From assembly GCF_014643835.1 (NCBI RefSeq), contig NZ_BMKD01000002.1, positions 372,001 to 436,000 of the forward strand: a DNA stretch of 64,000 nucleotides, read 5' to 3'. The translations under genes and the position numbers were made by a program. The notes under the pieces are model-generated. The model was not told the origin of the DNA, searched no databases, and saw only the letters and a list, made by a program, of their open reading frames with translations. Shown here in pieces: positions 25,530 through 34,368 of the stretch (positions are counted from its first letter, which is position 1; each line of letters starts with the position of its first letter). This DNA comes from Mucilaginibacter rubeus. Lineage in GTDB: Bacteria > Bacteroidota > Bacteroidia > Sphingobacteriales > Sphingobacteriaceae.

Positions 25530-27824
25530 TTAGTTTTTGAACCATGATGACGGCACATCCTGTGGGGCCGAGCCATTAACACTATATTTCAGCAACAGCT
25601 TAAAGCCGCCACCGCCTTCAATAAAATCAAGCTTAAATGGATGCGCACCCATTTTTAGGGCAACCTGTCCGCTGCGTTCCTGCGCCGAGTGATTACCATC
25701 GTTATCTACAACGGTTTTATCACCAATGTACAGTACCCCGCCATCATCGCAGGTTAAATAAAAGCTGTAAATACCGTCAGTTGGCACATCTATATAGCCT
25801 TTGTAAGTGATTCCAAATGACGGAGCTTTAACCGTCGCAGGTACTTCTATTTTATCAGTACTAAACGTGCTGTCAACCTTTGCATTTTGCATTAACGCAG
25901 TCTTTTTAAAGAAAGCCTTATAATAAGTAGCTGTAAGCCCGGGTTTAGGTGGAGCAATTTTTACCGGACCAAGCATTTGCTGTTGTGTGTAGTTCAAATT
26001 ATAAACATCACCACGTGTCCCGGTTGGTGTAAACGCGGCAACCCTTACCAATTCCGACTTTGAAATAGTTAATGGAGATGGCAATACAGGTGATTTAGCA
26101 TCTGGCAAAGTACCATCGGTAGTATAGCGGATAGTCAAGCTTGGTAATGGAGACGCGATGCTTAGCTTGCCTTCATCGGTGAAAACATACTGGTTAAGCA
26201 AATTTGGCAGATCGGGCAAACGATAATTGATCTTCATAGCGTCCATTCTTTTATATTGTTGAGTTAAACGCTGCAGATATGAATCGTATTCACTTTCCTT
26301 ATGCGTCCACAGCATTTCAGACAATGCGGTTAAACGTGGCATATACATATAATCGGCACGTTTTTCTGAAGGAATCATTTCTGACCAGAGATTAGCCTGC
26401 GCACCAATGATTGATTTTGCTTCTTCGGCATTCAGCACTTTAGGCACCGGGTTAAAATGATACACTTTGCTAACAGAATACTGATCGGGCTGATTATCAA
26501 AATAAAGAGGTTCGCCGGGCGTCATGACCACGGTATTACCATTCTTAACAGCTTTAACCGGTGCATCAGGTACCCAGGTACGCCAGTACATGATAATAGC
26601 TGTAGGGCTAATACCACCTTCAATCACCTCATCCCAACCAATCAACTTACGACCTTTGGAATTGAAGAATTTCTCCATACGGTTAATAAAATAACTGTGC
26701 AAGCCGGCCAGGTCTTTAATACCTTCTTTAGCCATCAGGGCTTTACAAGCATCTGATTTGCCCCAATTGGTGCGATCAACCTCATCGCCGCCAATGTGGA
26801 TATATTTTGACGGGAAGATCTGCATGATCTCGGTAAACACATTCTCGGCAAACTCAAAGGTGCTTTCGTTACACGGGCAGATTGGTTTGGTGAACAATTC
26901 GCCCCATTTATTTTCGCCATCGCAGGTTAAAAAGGGATATGAGTTAATGGCAGCCATCATGTGCCCCGGCATGTCAATTTCCGGAACGATATCGATATGT
27001 CTTGCTGTGGCATAAGCTACTACACCTTTCATCTCGTCCTGGGTATAAAAACCACCGTACATGGTTTTACCGTTTTTTTGAACGATGTGCTCTTTATCGA
27101 TCACAAAATCGGGATTATCCTTAGCCTTTTTCATACAGGCCGAGTCCTGGTTATTGAACGTACGCCATGCACCGGCTTCGGTAAGCAGCGGGTATTTTTT
27201 TATTTCGATGCGCCATCCCTGGTCGTCAGTTAAATGGAGGTGCAGCTTGTTCATTTTATACAAAGCCATCCTGTCAATAAACTTTTTCAGGTAGCTAACC
27301 GAAAAAAAGTGCCTCGATACATCCAAATGCATACCGCGCCATTCGTAAACAGGTGCATCCTCTATAGCAACAACCGGCAATGACAATTGCTTTTGCACCA
27401 CTCCCGCTTCAACGCCCACTGGTAATAATTGGCGAATGGTTTCTACCGCATGAAACACACCTGCCGGATCTTTCGCGCGGATAACCACCTGCTCTTTAGT
27501 AACACTCATGCGATAAGCTTCGGGAGTAGTTATGCTTGCATCATAAACAAGATTTATGGCGTGGGCTTTCTTTACCTTGCTCACTTCAATAGGCGTACCT
27601 AAACCTTTGCGCAACAAATCCTTCAAGGCATAAGCTTCGGTATTAAAAGCGCCGGCATTTACAATAGCCGTTTTAGAGGTGATAGTAAATGAGCCCTCTC
27701 CCGCAGTTAATTGGGCAGGATAAGGTATCAACGGAAATTTCGACGCCGTTTCCTGGGCATTAACACCACTTGTACAGGCAAGCAATAATGCTGCAGCCGA
27801 CAAATATTTTGAAATAGTCTTCAT
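25530..27824 (-). CDS. Secreted GH20 beta-N-acetylhexosaminidase with PA14 domain
   Basis: 764 residues with a signal peptide (SAAALLLACTSGVNA, cleavage near 23; the Cys at 17 could also make it a lipoprotein). Order: GH20 N-terminal alpha/beta domain (about 28-155), catalytic barrel (about 157-505) with HLHLTDDQGWRIEIKKYP and the Asp347-Glu348 pair in HIGGDEVDR that drives substrate-assisted cleavage, a chitobiase C-terminal type segment (TIRYTTDGTLPDAKSP), then a PA14-like beta domain (GLTATYYKAFF, DGIYSFYLTCDDGGVLYIGD). It removes terminal beta-GlcNAc or GalNAc. It is 13 bases after the GH2 gene and 16 before the GH29 gene, so the three form a tight unit. Confidence 0.95.
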   Translation of the reverse strand: MKTISKYLSAAALLLACTSGVNAQETASKFPLIPYPAQLTAGEGSFTITSKTAIVNAGAFNTEAYALKDLLRKGLGTPIEVSKVKKAHAINLVYDASITTPEAYRMSVTKEQVVIRAKDPAGVFHAVETIRQLLPVGVEAGVVQKQLSLPVVAIEDAPVYEWRGMHLDVSRHFFSVSYLKKFIDRMALYKMNKLHLHLTDDQGWRIEIKKYPLLTEAGAWRTFNNQDSACMKKAKDNPDFVIDKEHIVQKNGKTMYGGFYTQDEMKGVVAYATARHIDIVPEIDMPGHMMAAINSYPFLTCDGENKWGELFTKPICPCNESTFEFAENVFTEIMQIFPSKYIHIGGDEVDRTNWGKSDACKALMAKEGIKDLAGLHSYFINRMEKFFNSKGRKLIGWDEVIEGGISPTAIIMYWRTWVPDAPVKAVKNGNTVVMTPGEPLYFDNQPDQYSVSKVYHFNPVPKVLNAEEAKSIIGAQANLWSEMIPSEKRADYMYMPRLTALSEMLWTHKESEYDSYLQRLTQQYKRMDAMKINYRLPDLPNLLNQYVFTDEGKLSIASPLPSLTIRYTTDGTLPDAKSPVLPSPLTISKSELVRVAAFTPTGTRGDVYNLNYTQQQMLGPVKIAPPKPGLTATYYKAFFKKTALMQNAKVDSTFSTDKIEVPATVKAPSFGITYKGYIDVPTDGIYSFYLTCDDGGVLYIGDKTVVDNDGNHSAQERSGQVALKMGAHPFKLDFIEGGGGFKLLLKYSVNGSAPQDVPSSWFKN

Positions 27825-27837
27825 TGTCTTCTTTTTG

Positions 27838-30510
27838 TTATTTGCCGATAGATATAGTACGTTCTGTTAGGTTCCAGCCTCCAATAGTTACTGCAAGGTT
27901 TTTATCTGCACCTGGATTATGGTCGATAACAACTTTTTTAGTTTGTCCCGGCAATACCGTTACATAATTATCACTGTAAAAGGCCGGGAGGACGCGTTGT
28001 TTCGTATCAGCATTAACTAAAGACAGGCGGTTGAAAAATGCAAGCGCGCCATTACCTTCGTTGGTCAGCGTTACCTCAACCTTGCCGTTCTTTAAATATT
28101 TAGCTGTTGCACCTAAATTACCTTTAGGCATTTTTTGTAAGCCCGAGAAATCTCCGTTAGCATCAGGTAACCAGTAAATATTCTCGCTAATTACTTCTTT
28201 ATCTGATTTAAGCAATTGCAGGCAAAGGAAAACACCTTTGTCTTTTGCTTCTTTATCAATCTCTTTTTTCAGCGATAAATAGCGCTTAGTAGTAGTTGGT
28301 GTAACATCGGCAAAAACCTTCGTTAGTACTTTCTCCTTGCCATCCATATCATAGGTTTTGGCTACCAGCAGCATGTTGCTATGCGTTTTAAATGTATTGT
28401 TGGCTACCATTACCATACCATCCGTTTGGTTATACATGATGTGTAAAGGCTCGCTGCCGTTATGCAAACCGTAAAGACAACCGTTAGGATCAAGATAATA
28501 ATCATACATCTGGCCGCGCATGGCTGTCCATGGGTTTTGGGTTTTCCAGATGATGGTGCCGGTATACCAATCCCACATATGTGAACTGAAGCCTTCCATT
28601 AGCGCGCGGTACTGATCATAATTTACCAGCTGTGCTTTGGTTGCGAAGTCTTCCACATTTTTGGCTTTCCCGTATTTATCAATAAATCCGTCATAGCCGA
28701 TATATTTATGATACTCCCAAACCGGGTCTGTTTTAGTTTTGCCGGTAGATGCATCAAACTCAGGCACAACCATATTTTCGGCAGGAATAAAGCGTTTTAA
28801 CGATTCATAATCGCTAACCCCAACTGAGCCGACTTCCGAGTTGAACGGATAAGTTTGATGATCCCAGAAAGTTGTGAGGCTTTGGATTCCGTAAGGACCA
28901 TCGCCGTTGCCGGCCTGTACATTGCGCGACATTTCTTCGGAGTTTGAATACGGGATAAACCAACGGGTATTATCGAGCTTAGGCATAATGGTATCACGCA
29001 GGGCCGCAAAAATATCTTCGGGCGGAGTGATCTCATTACCACCACACCAGATAGCAAGCGATGGGAAGTTACGCACCAGTTTAACCTGATCGGCAACCGA
29101 TTTTAAATACAGGTCATGATCATCAGGGTATTTGCGGCGGGTCCATTGGTCATCAGCCTTCATCGGATCTATCCAGCGACCATTACAATCACCGGATCCC
29201 CACATATCCTGAAAAACAAGCATCCCATATTTATCGCAAGCCTCATAAAACTCAGGGCGTTCAATCAGCGCACCGCCCCAAACCCTGATCAGGTTCAGGT
29301 TCATATCACGATGAAAACGAACTTCGGCATCATAACGGGCATCGCTGAAACGAAGCATCTGATCGGAGATAATCCAGTTGCCGCCTTTAATAAAGATCTT
29401 TTGACCGTTTATGTTAACCTGGCGACTTTCCGTTTTATTGTTCCACTCGGTAGTGATCTGGCGTACACCAACTTCGATATTCTTTTGGTCGGATACTTTA
29501 CCACTTGCCACAAACTGCAAATTCAGCTTATACAAATTTTGCGGACCGTAGCCATTAGGCCACCAAAGCTTTGGACTTTTAAGGTTGTAATCGGACAGTT
29601 TAACTTCCTGTTTTGAATTAGCTTTTATTGTAACGGGCTGTGATACCAGCTTGCCATCTAAATTATATTGTAAAGTACCGCTTACTGCAACACCTGTAGC
29701 GTTTTCAACCTCGGCAGATACCTGTATAATAGCAGGCTGCTGTGCACCTTCGGGCTTGCGAACACCCGGTACTAACGTTACCACATGCGGGTCTTTAATA
29801 ACCACCGCGCCAGTATGCTCAATGGTCACTTTATCCCAGATACCTGTATTGCGGTCGCGGATGGGCTGGATCCAGTCCCACCCTGCTGTGTATTGGATAC
29901 CTACGCCGCGAGCAATAGTACCATCACCGCCCTGACCGCCGTTAGGGTTACCAACAACATCAGGAGGGTATACTACAACTGCCAAACGGTTATTGCCATT
30001 TTTACTAAGCCATTTGGTAATGTTATAGCTCTGGCGTAAAAACATGCCTTTATGCAATTTGTTGTTAAGTTTATGCCCGTTCAAGAAAACATCGCAGCTA
30101 TAGTTTACACCACGAAAATTAAGGTAAGTTTGATTGCTGCCGGTTGGCGCGGCCTCTTTAAAATCTTTGGCGAACCAGTAAGTATAATAATCGCGGCCTA
30201 CCTTATAGATATCAGGGATCTTCTCATTATTCATCCCGTAAAATGGATCAGGTACCTGTTTGTTGGCTACCTGGGTTGTAAGCACCGTTCCAGGCACAAC
30301 TGCAGGATTCCATGCAGCCAGATCATAATTGGCTTGAGATATAATAGTGCCATTATCTTTAACACTATTCATTGACGTACATTTCCAGCCGCTATTAAGC
30401 TCGTAGCTGGTTTGCGCCCCTGCGTTTTGATAAACGCCAGAAGCAAGGACGGATAACACTAATGAAAATTTAAACAATGCAGATCTGCCTGCCGAACGGG
30501 TTGTTGTCAT
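27838..30510 (-). CDS. Secreted GH2-family beta-mannosidase/exo-glucosaminidase-type enzyme
   Basis: 890 residues with a signal peptide (FKFSLVLSVLASGVYQNAGA, cleavage near 32). It has the GH2 layout: jelly-roll N domain (VVPGTVLTTQVANKQVPDP, FRGVNYSCDVFLNGHKL), an immunoglobulin-like domain, a TIM barrel (INGQKIFIKGGNWIISDQML; LNLIRVWGGALIERPEFYEAC; SLAIWCGGNEITPPEDI with the acid/base Glu after Asn; VVPEFDAST with the likely nucleophile Glu), and C-terminal beta domains. This subgroup covers mannosylglycoprotein endo-beta-mannosidase and exo-beta-D-glucosaminidase. In this neighbourhood the former, cutting the core Man-beta-1,4-GlcNAc link of N-glycans, fits best, but that choice is inference. 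Confidence 0.9.
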   Translation of the reverse strand: MTTTRSAGRSALFKFSLVLSVLASGVYQNAGAQTSYELNSGWKCTSMNSVKDNGTIISQANYDLAAWNPAVVPGTVLTTQVANKQVPDPFYGMNNEKIPDIYKVGRDYYTYWFAKDFKEAAPTGSNQTYLNFRGVNYSCDVFLNGHKLNNKLHKGMFLRQSYNITKWLSKNGNNRLAVVVYPPDVVGNPNGGQGGDGTIARGVGIQYTAGWDWIQPIRDRNTGIWDKVTIEHTGAVVIKDPHVVTLVPGVRKPEGAQQPAIIQVSAEVENATGVAVSGTLQYNLDGKLVSQPVTIKANSKQEVKLSDYNLKSPKLWWPNGYGPQNLYKLNLQFVASGKVSDQKNIEVGVRQITTEWNNKTESRQVNINGQKIFIKGGNWIISDQMLRFSDARYDAEVRFHRDMNLNLIRVWGGALIERPEFYEACDKYGMLVFQDMWGSGDCNGRWIDPMKADDQWTRRKYPDDHDLYLKSVADQVKLVRNFPSLAIWCGGNEITPPEDIFAALRDTIMPKLDNTRWFIPYSNSEEMSRNVQAGNGDGPYGIQSLTTFWDHQTYPFNSEVGSVGVSDYESLKRFIPAENMVVPEFDASTGKTKTDPVWEYHKYIGYDGFIDKYGKAKNVEDFATKAQLVNYDQYRALMEGFSSHMWDWYTGTIIWKTQNPWTAMRGQMYDYYLDPNGCLYGLHNGSEPLHIMYNQTDGMVMVANNTFKTHSNMLLVAKTYDMDGKEKVLTKVFADVTPTTTKRYLSLKKEIDKEAKDKGVFLCLQLLKSDKEVISENIYWLPDANGDFSGLQKMPKGNLGATAKYLKNGKVEVTLTNEGNGALAFFNRLSLVNADTKQRVLPAFYSDNYVTVLPGQTKKVVIDHNPGADKNLAVTIGGWNLTERTISIGK

Positions 30511-30606
30511 TTATTTGGGTTGGATGGATGATCAAAATTAAAAACTGCAAAATCATTTTAGCTGTAAAAACTTGGCTATATAATATGGGATTTTGTCGGT
30601 ATAATT

Positions 30607-30740
30607 GTCATTTAGACGAGTATACAAGGCGTATGTGGTAGTAATCAGGAGAAATCTTATACGCCCTGTAAAATTTGCCCGTCGTTTGTACAAGATTTCT
30701 CCTCACCTTTTTTAGCCCTACCCTATTCGTCGAAATGACA
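30607..30740. repeat. GTCATTT-type palindromic repeat
   Basis: Outer arms TGTCATTTAGACGAG (30607-30621) and TATTCGTCGAAATGACA (30724-30740), inner arms AGGAGAAATCTTATAC (30648-30663) and GTACAAGATTTCTCCT (30688-30703). It lies between the GH2 start and the end of the second GH29 gene, so transcription of the hydrolase operon may pass through it. Confidence 0.65.
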
Positions 30741-30767
30741 TTGTGGTTATGTGGCTGTTATGAAATA

Positions 30768-32210
30768 TTAATAAACTATTTTAAAACCGGCCGCTTCATT
30801 AAGCCCGCTTGTTTGCTGTAATTTTGCCGGGATACTGATATCGATACCATCGGCCACCTGTTTCCATTTAAGGCTTTGGGTGCTGCCAAGCAAGGTTACT
30901 TTCTTTACCTTCTTTATGTCTTTAAGCTTTACAGATACTGTAGCAGGGAAAACCACTTTTTCCTGATCACTCAAAGCAAAGGCATAAATGGTATTGCTGT
31001 TCTTAGCTTTAGTATAGTATATATTACCTGTTGAATATGGTGCTACCGACTGGCTGGCATAAATACCTTCACCATTGATCTTCATCCATTGGCTGATACC
31101 CTGCAGGCGCTCATAAGCAACCGGGTCCCAGTCCCCATCCGGGCCGGGGCCAATGTTCATGAGCAGGTTGCCCCCGCGCGATACGATTTTTACCAATAGC
31201 TGCACTATTTGCTGTACCGATTTATAATGATCGCCCGGAACATAGCTCCATGAATTACCCATGGTTATGCAGCTTTCCCAGGGATGATCAAGGGGCATTT
31301 CCGGTACTTCCTGCTCAGGAGTGGTGTAGTTTTCATATTTGCCGGCTACGGTACGGTCAACCACTATTAATCCGGGTTGTTTTTGCCTGCCCATTGCGGC
31401 TATCTTTGGCATATCTATATCCTGGTCAAATTTGATTCCGCGCTGCCAGTCTACGGTAGTATCAATACTAGTTTTCGGGCGTACCCATCCTCCATCGAGC
31501 CATAAAATATCAACCTTGCCATAATCGCTCATGAGCTCACTGATCTGGTTATAGGTAAAATCTTTAAACTTCTGCCAGCGATCAGGGTATTTTTTAGGGT
31601 CGTAATTTACATTACGATCTTTTGGCGGGAAGTATGGCCACCAATAATTTTCAGTATGCCAGTCGGGCTTTGAAAAGTAAGCGCCAATCATAAAGTTATC
31701 TTTACGGAAAGCGTTGAAGATCTCCTTAGTTACGTTACTTCTTGGATTGCTTGAAAAAGGCGTTTTACTGCTCGTAATTTTATAATCGGTTTCTTTGGTA
31801 TCAAACATGCAAAAACCATCATGATGCTTGGTCGTGAAGATCACATATTTCATCCCGGCATCTTTGGCCGCCTTTACCCATTTTTCGGGATTGAATTTGG
31901 TTGGGTTAAAAGTTGTTTGGAGATTTTCGTATGCCGCCTTATAACCATTATAGGTAGCGCCGTACGGACCGCGGCGTTGTGTCCAGCCTTCATCCTCGGG
32001 ACAAATGCTCCAGCTTTCAACTACCCCCCACTGGCTGTAGGTACCCCAGTGCATAAACAAACCGAACTTAAGATCCTGCCAATTTGCAATTTTTTGCTCA
32101 ACTGCAGGGTCGCCTGCAGGAACATATTGCTTTGACATATTGTGCTGTTGTCCAAACACTTCAAAGCAGCCGAAAACCAAAAGAAATACTGTAAATAATC
32201 GTTTCATCAA
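30768..32210 (-). CDS. Secreted GH29 alpha-L-fucosidase (second copy)
   Basis: 480 residues with a signal peptide (KRLFTVFLLVFGCFEVFG, cleavage near 20). A compact GH29 enzyme: KFGLFMHWGTYSQWG (48-62), VIFTTKHHDGFCMFDTKET (123-141), and the expected nucleophile Asp239 in VDILWLDGG. A short beta-sandwich follows. It lacks the discoidin domains of the other GH29 and differs throughout, so the two probably take different fucose links. It is the first gene of the minus-strand run and faces the sigma-factor gene across 178 bases. The gap to the GH2 gene (257 bases) holds a palindromic repeat, so a separate transcript is possible. Confidence 0.95.
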   Translation of the reverse strand: MMKRLFTVFLLVFGCFEVFGQQHNMSKQYVPAGDPAVEQKIANWQDLKFGLFMHWGTYSQWGVVESWSICPEDEGWTQRRGPYGATYNGYKAAYENLQTTFNPTKFNPEKWVKAAKDAGMKYVIFTTKHHDGFCMFDTKETDYKITSSKTPFSSNPRSNVTKEIFNAFRKDNFMIGAYFSKPDWHTENYWWPYFPPKDRNVNYDPKKYPDRWQKFKDFTYNQISELMSDYGKVDILWLDGGWVRPKTSIDTTVDWQRGIKFDQDIDMPKIAAMGRQKQPGLIVVDRTVAGKYENYTTPEQEVPEMPLDHPWESCITMGNSWSYVPGDHYKSVQQIVQLLVKIVSRGGNLLMNIGPGPDGDWDPVAYERLQGISQWMKINGEGIYASQSVAPYSTGNIYYTKAKNSNTIYAFALSDQEKVVFPATVSVKLKDIKKVKKVTLLGSTQSLKWKQVADGIDISIPAKLQQTSGLNEAAGFKIVY

Positions 32211-32388
32211 GCTATTATTTTATTAATTACTGACAATTTTATATGGTGTATTGCTTACACACTTTTTAAAATTTTTTAAAAAACATTGCAACTTACATCA
32301 ATTAATTTCATTTTTCGATTTTAATATGTTATTATTGTTACACCATTATTAAGTTTAAATTTAGTTGATTAATTAAAAAATCTTCGGT

Positions 32389-32988
32389 TTGAGAGACAGA
32401 AAAGTTGATACGCTAAAATTATGGAAACTCATTTGCAACAATGATGACGAGAACGCTTTTGAGTTGTTTTTCCATGTCCTTAACAACTCGCTCATTAAAT
32501 TTTGTGTACTCTACGTACATCAACGGGAGATTGCCGAAGAAATAGTTTCGGACGTGTTTGTAAAATGCTGGCTTAACCGTAAAAACCTTACCGAAATTCA
32601 AAACCCTGAAACCTATTTATTTGTAGCGGTAAAAAACCAATCGCTAAACCACATCAAAAAATACTCAACTATTCACGTTGTACAAATTGAAGAAACCAAT
32701 ACGGTAGAATTTGTAAACACCTATAACCCTCAAAAGGAAATTGAAAACAAAGAGCTTATTTTTAGGATGGACCAGGCCATAGCCGGTTTACCCCAACAAT
32801 GCCGAATTGTTTTCAGACTGATAAAAGAGGATGGTATGAAGTATAAGGAAGTGGCCGAAATTCTTAATATTTCGCCCCGCACGGTACAAACGCAACTTTT
32901 CAGAGCGATCAAGAAGCTTAGTGTCGTTTTGACACAATACAATAAACACCACGAAGTTGTGTTAAAACCAATGCAATCAACATTTTAG
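32389..32988 (+). CDS. ECF RNA polymerase sigma factor
   Basis: 199 residues. The start is a TTG at 32389: an in-frame TAA lies at 32374-32376 and no ATG occurs before region 2. Sigma region 2 is visible at about 20-85 (LIKFCVLYVHQREIAEEIVS, then DVFVKCWLNR) and region 4 at about 125-185 (AIAGLPQQCRIVFRLIKEDG, then YKEVAEILNISPRTVQTQLF). It is of the Bacteroidota group normally paired with FecR anti-sigma factors and TonB receptors. The FecR gene and STN-SusC follow in order, so this sigma probably responds to the glycan taken up through that receptor. Whether it controls both arms of the divergent locus is inference. Confidence 0.92.
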   Translation: MRDRKVDTLKLWKLICNNDDENAFELFFHVLNNSLIKFCVLYVHQREIAEEIVSDVFVKCWLNRKNLTEIQNPETYLFVAVKNQSLNHIKKYSTIHVVQIEETNTVEFVNTYNPQKEIENKELIFRMDQAIAGLPQQCRIVFRLIKEDGMKYKEVAEILNISPRTVQTQLFRAIKKLSVVLTQYNKHHEVVLKPMQSTF

Positions 32989-33082
32989 GGAGCACAATTG
33001 TAATTTTCAATTATTTTTTTTAACCTTGTAAGTAATTAACCTAAATAAGTTGTCCTATCATAAATAAGGATGCAATTATACG

Positions 33083-34180
33083 ATGGGCAATGATAAATTT
33101 ATAGAGTTGGTGGGCAAAAAATTGTCGAATGAAATCAGCTCTGATGAAAATAATGAATTTCAGCGTTGCTTAGCTAATGATGCTTCCCTTCGTGAACAAT
33201 ACGAAGCCCTTTCTGCTTACTGGAAACATAGCGATGCCCAATATGCCGACAATGCCCTCGCCTTTCAAAAAATAAAGTCAAAAATTAAAGCACAGGAAGT
33301 TATTGAACCTGCAGCGGCCATTAACCCCGTTAAAAAGGGCACGATGCATTATCTTTGGCGTGCTGCGGCCGCTGTTGTTTTAATAGCAGGTTGCGCGTAC
33401 CTTTTTTATTCAAAAACAGTTACTTTGGGCCACGGAATTGCAAGCACAACATCCGCCGCCTGGCAAAATAAAAATACGTCTGCCCGCGATAAATCAACCA
33501 TTGTATTAACCGACGGTACACGTATCACTCTTAATTCGCAAAGTTCGTTAAGATATCCAACAAACTTCACAGGCAAAACCCGCGAAGTTTATTTAAGCGG
33601 CGAAGCCTTTTTTGATGTACATAAAGATCATGAACACCCGTTCATTATCCATACCGAAAAAATGAACATTAAGGTGCTGGGTACCGCTTTTAACGTTAAA
33701 TCATACCCCGATGATCCGTCAAGTGAAACAACCCTGATCAGGGGCGCCATTGAAGTTACCCTTGACGACCGGCCATCGGACAGGATCATTTTAAAACCAA
33801 GCGAAAAACTGATTGTTAAAAAGGGCTCGTTTACTACTGTACGTAAAAACCAGGCCAAGCTTTCACCAGCTATCGACAGCAGTGCCGGTACGCAATATGT
33901 CTTAACCAGCTTTACCCGCCTTCACCAGGACGACAGTGCCATTTTAGAAACATCCTGGACACAGAATAAACTCATTTTCAGAGACGAAAGCTTTGCCGAC
34001 CTCGCCATGCGCATGGAACGCTGGTATGGTGTTGAGATCAAATTTAAAAATGATGAAATGAAAAAGTACCGTTTCAGCGGCACTTATGAAAAAGAATCCA
34101 TTACCCAGGCTCTTGACGCATTACGCATTACCGAAGATTTTCATTACAAAATTAAAAACGCTGCCATTTATATCTACTAA
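33083..34180 (+). CDS. FecR-type anti-sigma factor
   Basis: 365 residues. A cytoplasmic N-terminal part (about 1-90) should hold the sigma factor; one membrane segment lies at about 91-112 (WRAAAAVVLIAGCAYLFY); the periplasmic FecR domain follows (STIVLTDGTRITLNSQSSLR, EVYLSGEAFFDVHKD, FIIHTEKMNIKVLGTAFNVK, 135-250); and the C-terminal domain is of the DUF4974 type (LIFRDESFADLAMRMERWY to the end), which should meet the receptor's STN domain. It lies 94 bases after the sigma gene and 188 before the receptor gene. This is the standard three-part transenvelope switch. Confidence 0.94.
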   Translation: MGNDKFIELVGKKLSNEISSDENNEFQRCLANDASLREQYEALSAYWKHSDAQYADNALAFQKIKSKIKAQEVIEPAAAINPVKKGTMHYLWRAAAAVVLIAGCAYLFYSKTVTLGHGIASTTSAAWQNKNTSARDKSTIVLTDGTRITLNSQSSLRYPTNFTGKTREVYLSGEAFFDVHKDHEHPFIIHTEKMNIKVLGTAFNVKSYPDDPSSETTLIRGAIEVTLDDRPSDRIILKPSEKLIVKKGSFTTVRKNQAKLSPAIDSSAGTQYVLTSFTRLHQDDSAILETSWTQNKLIFRDESFADLAMRMERWYGVEIKFKNDEMKKYRFSGTYEKESITQALDALRITEDFHYKIKNAAIYIY

Positions 34181-34368
34181 CTAATAATTCTACAGTTAGT
34201 TATCAGTACATTTGTTCCCATCAGTTGGCTTGGCTGTGCTTTACAATATTCGTAATTGTTACCTACCAATTCGGTCATTTTACACTATTACCTGTGCTAA
34301 TTATAAAATTTATGTAAATTTAGGCATCCCCAATGGATGTTGGCGACAGGTTTAGGTTATCAGTATAA

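Noticed and set aside
25514-25582. Longer start of the GH29 fucosidase
   Set aside because: The extra residues overlap the end of the GH20 gene and spoil the signal peptide that starts at 25513.
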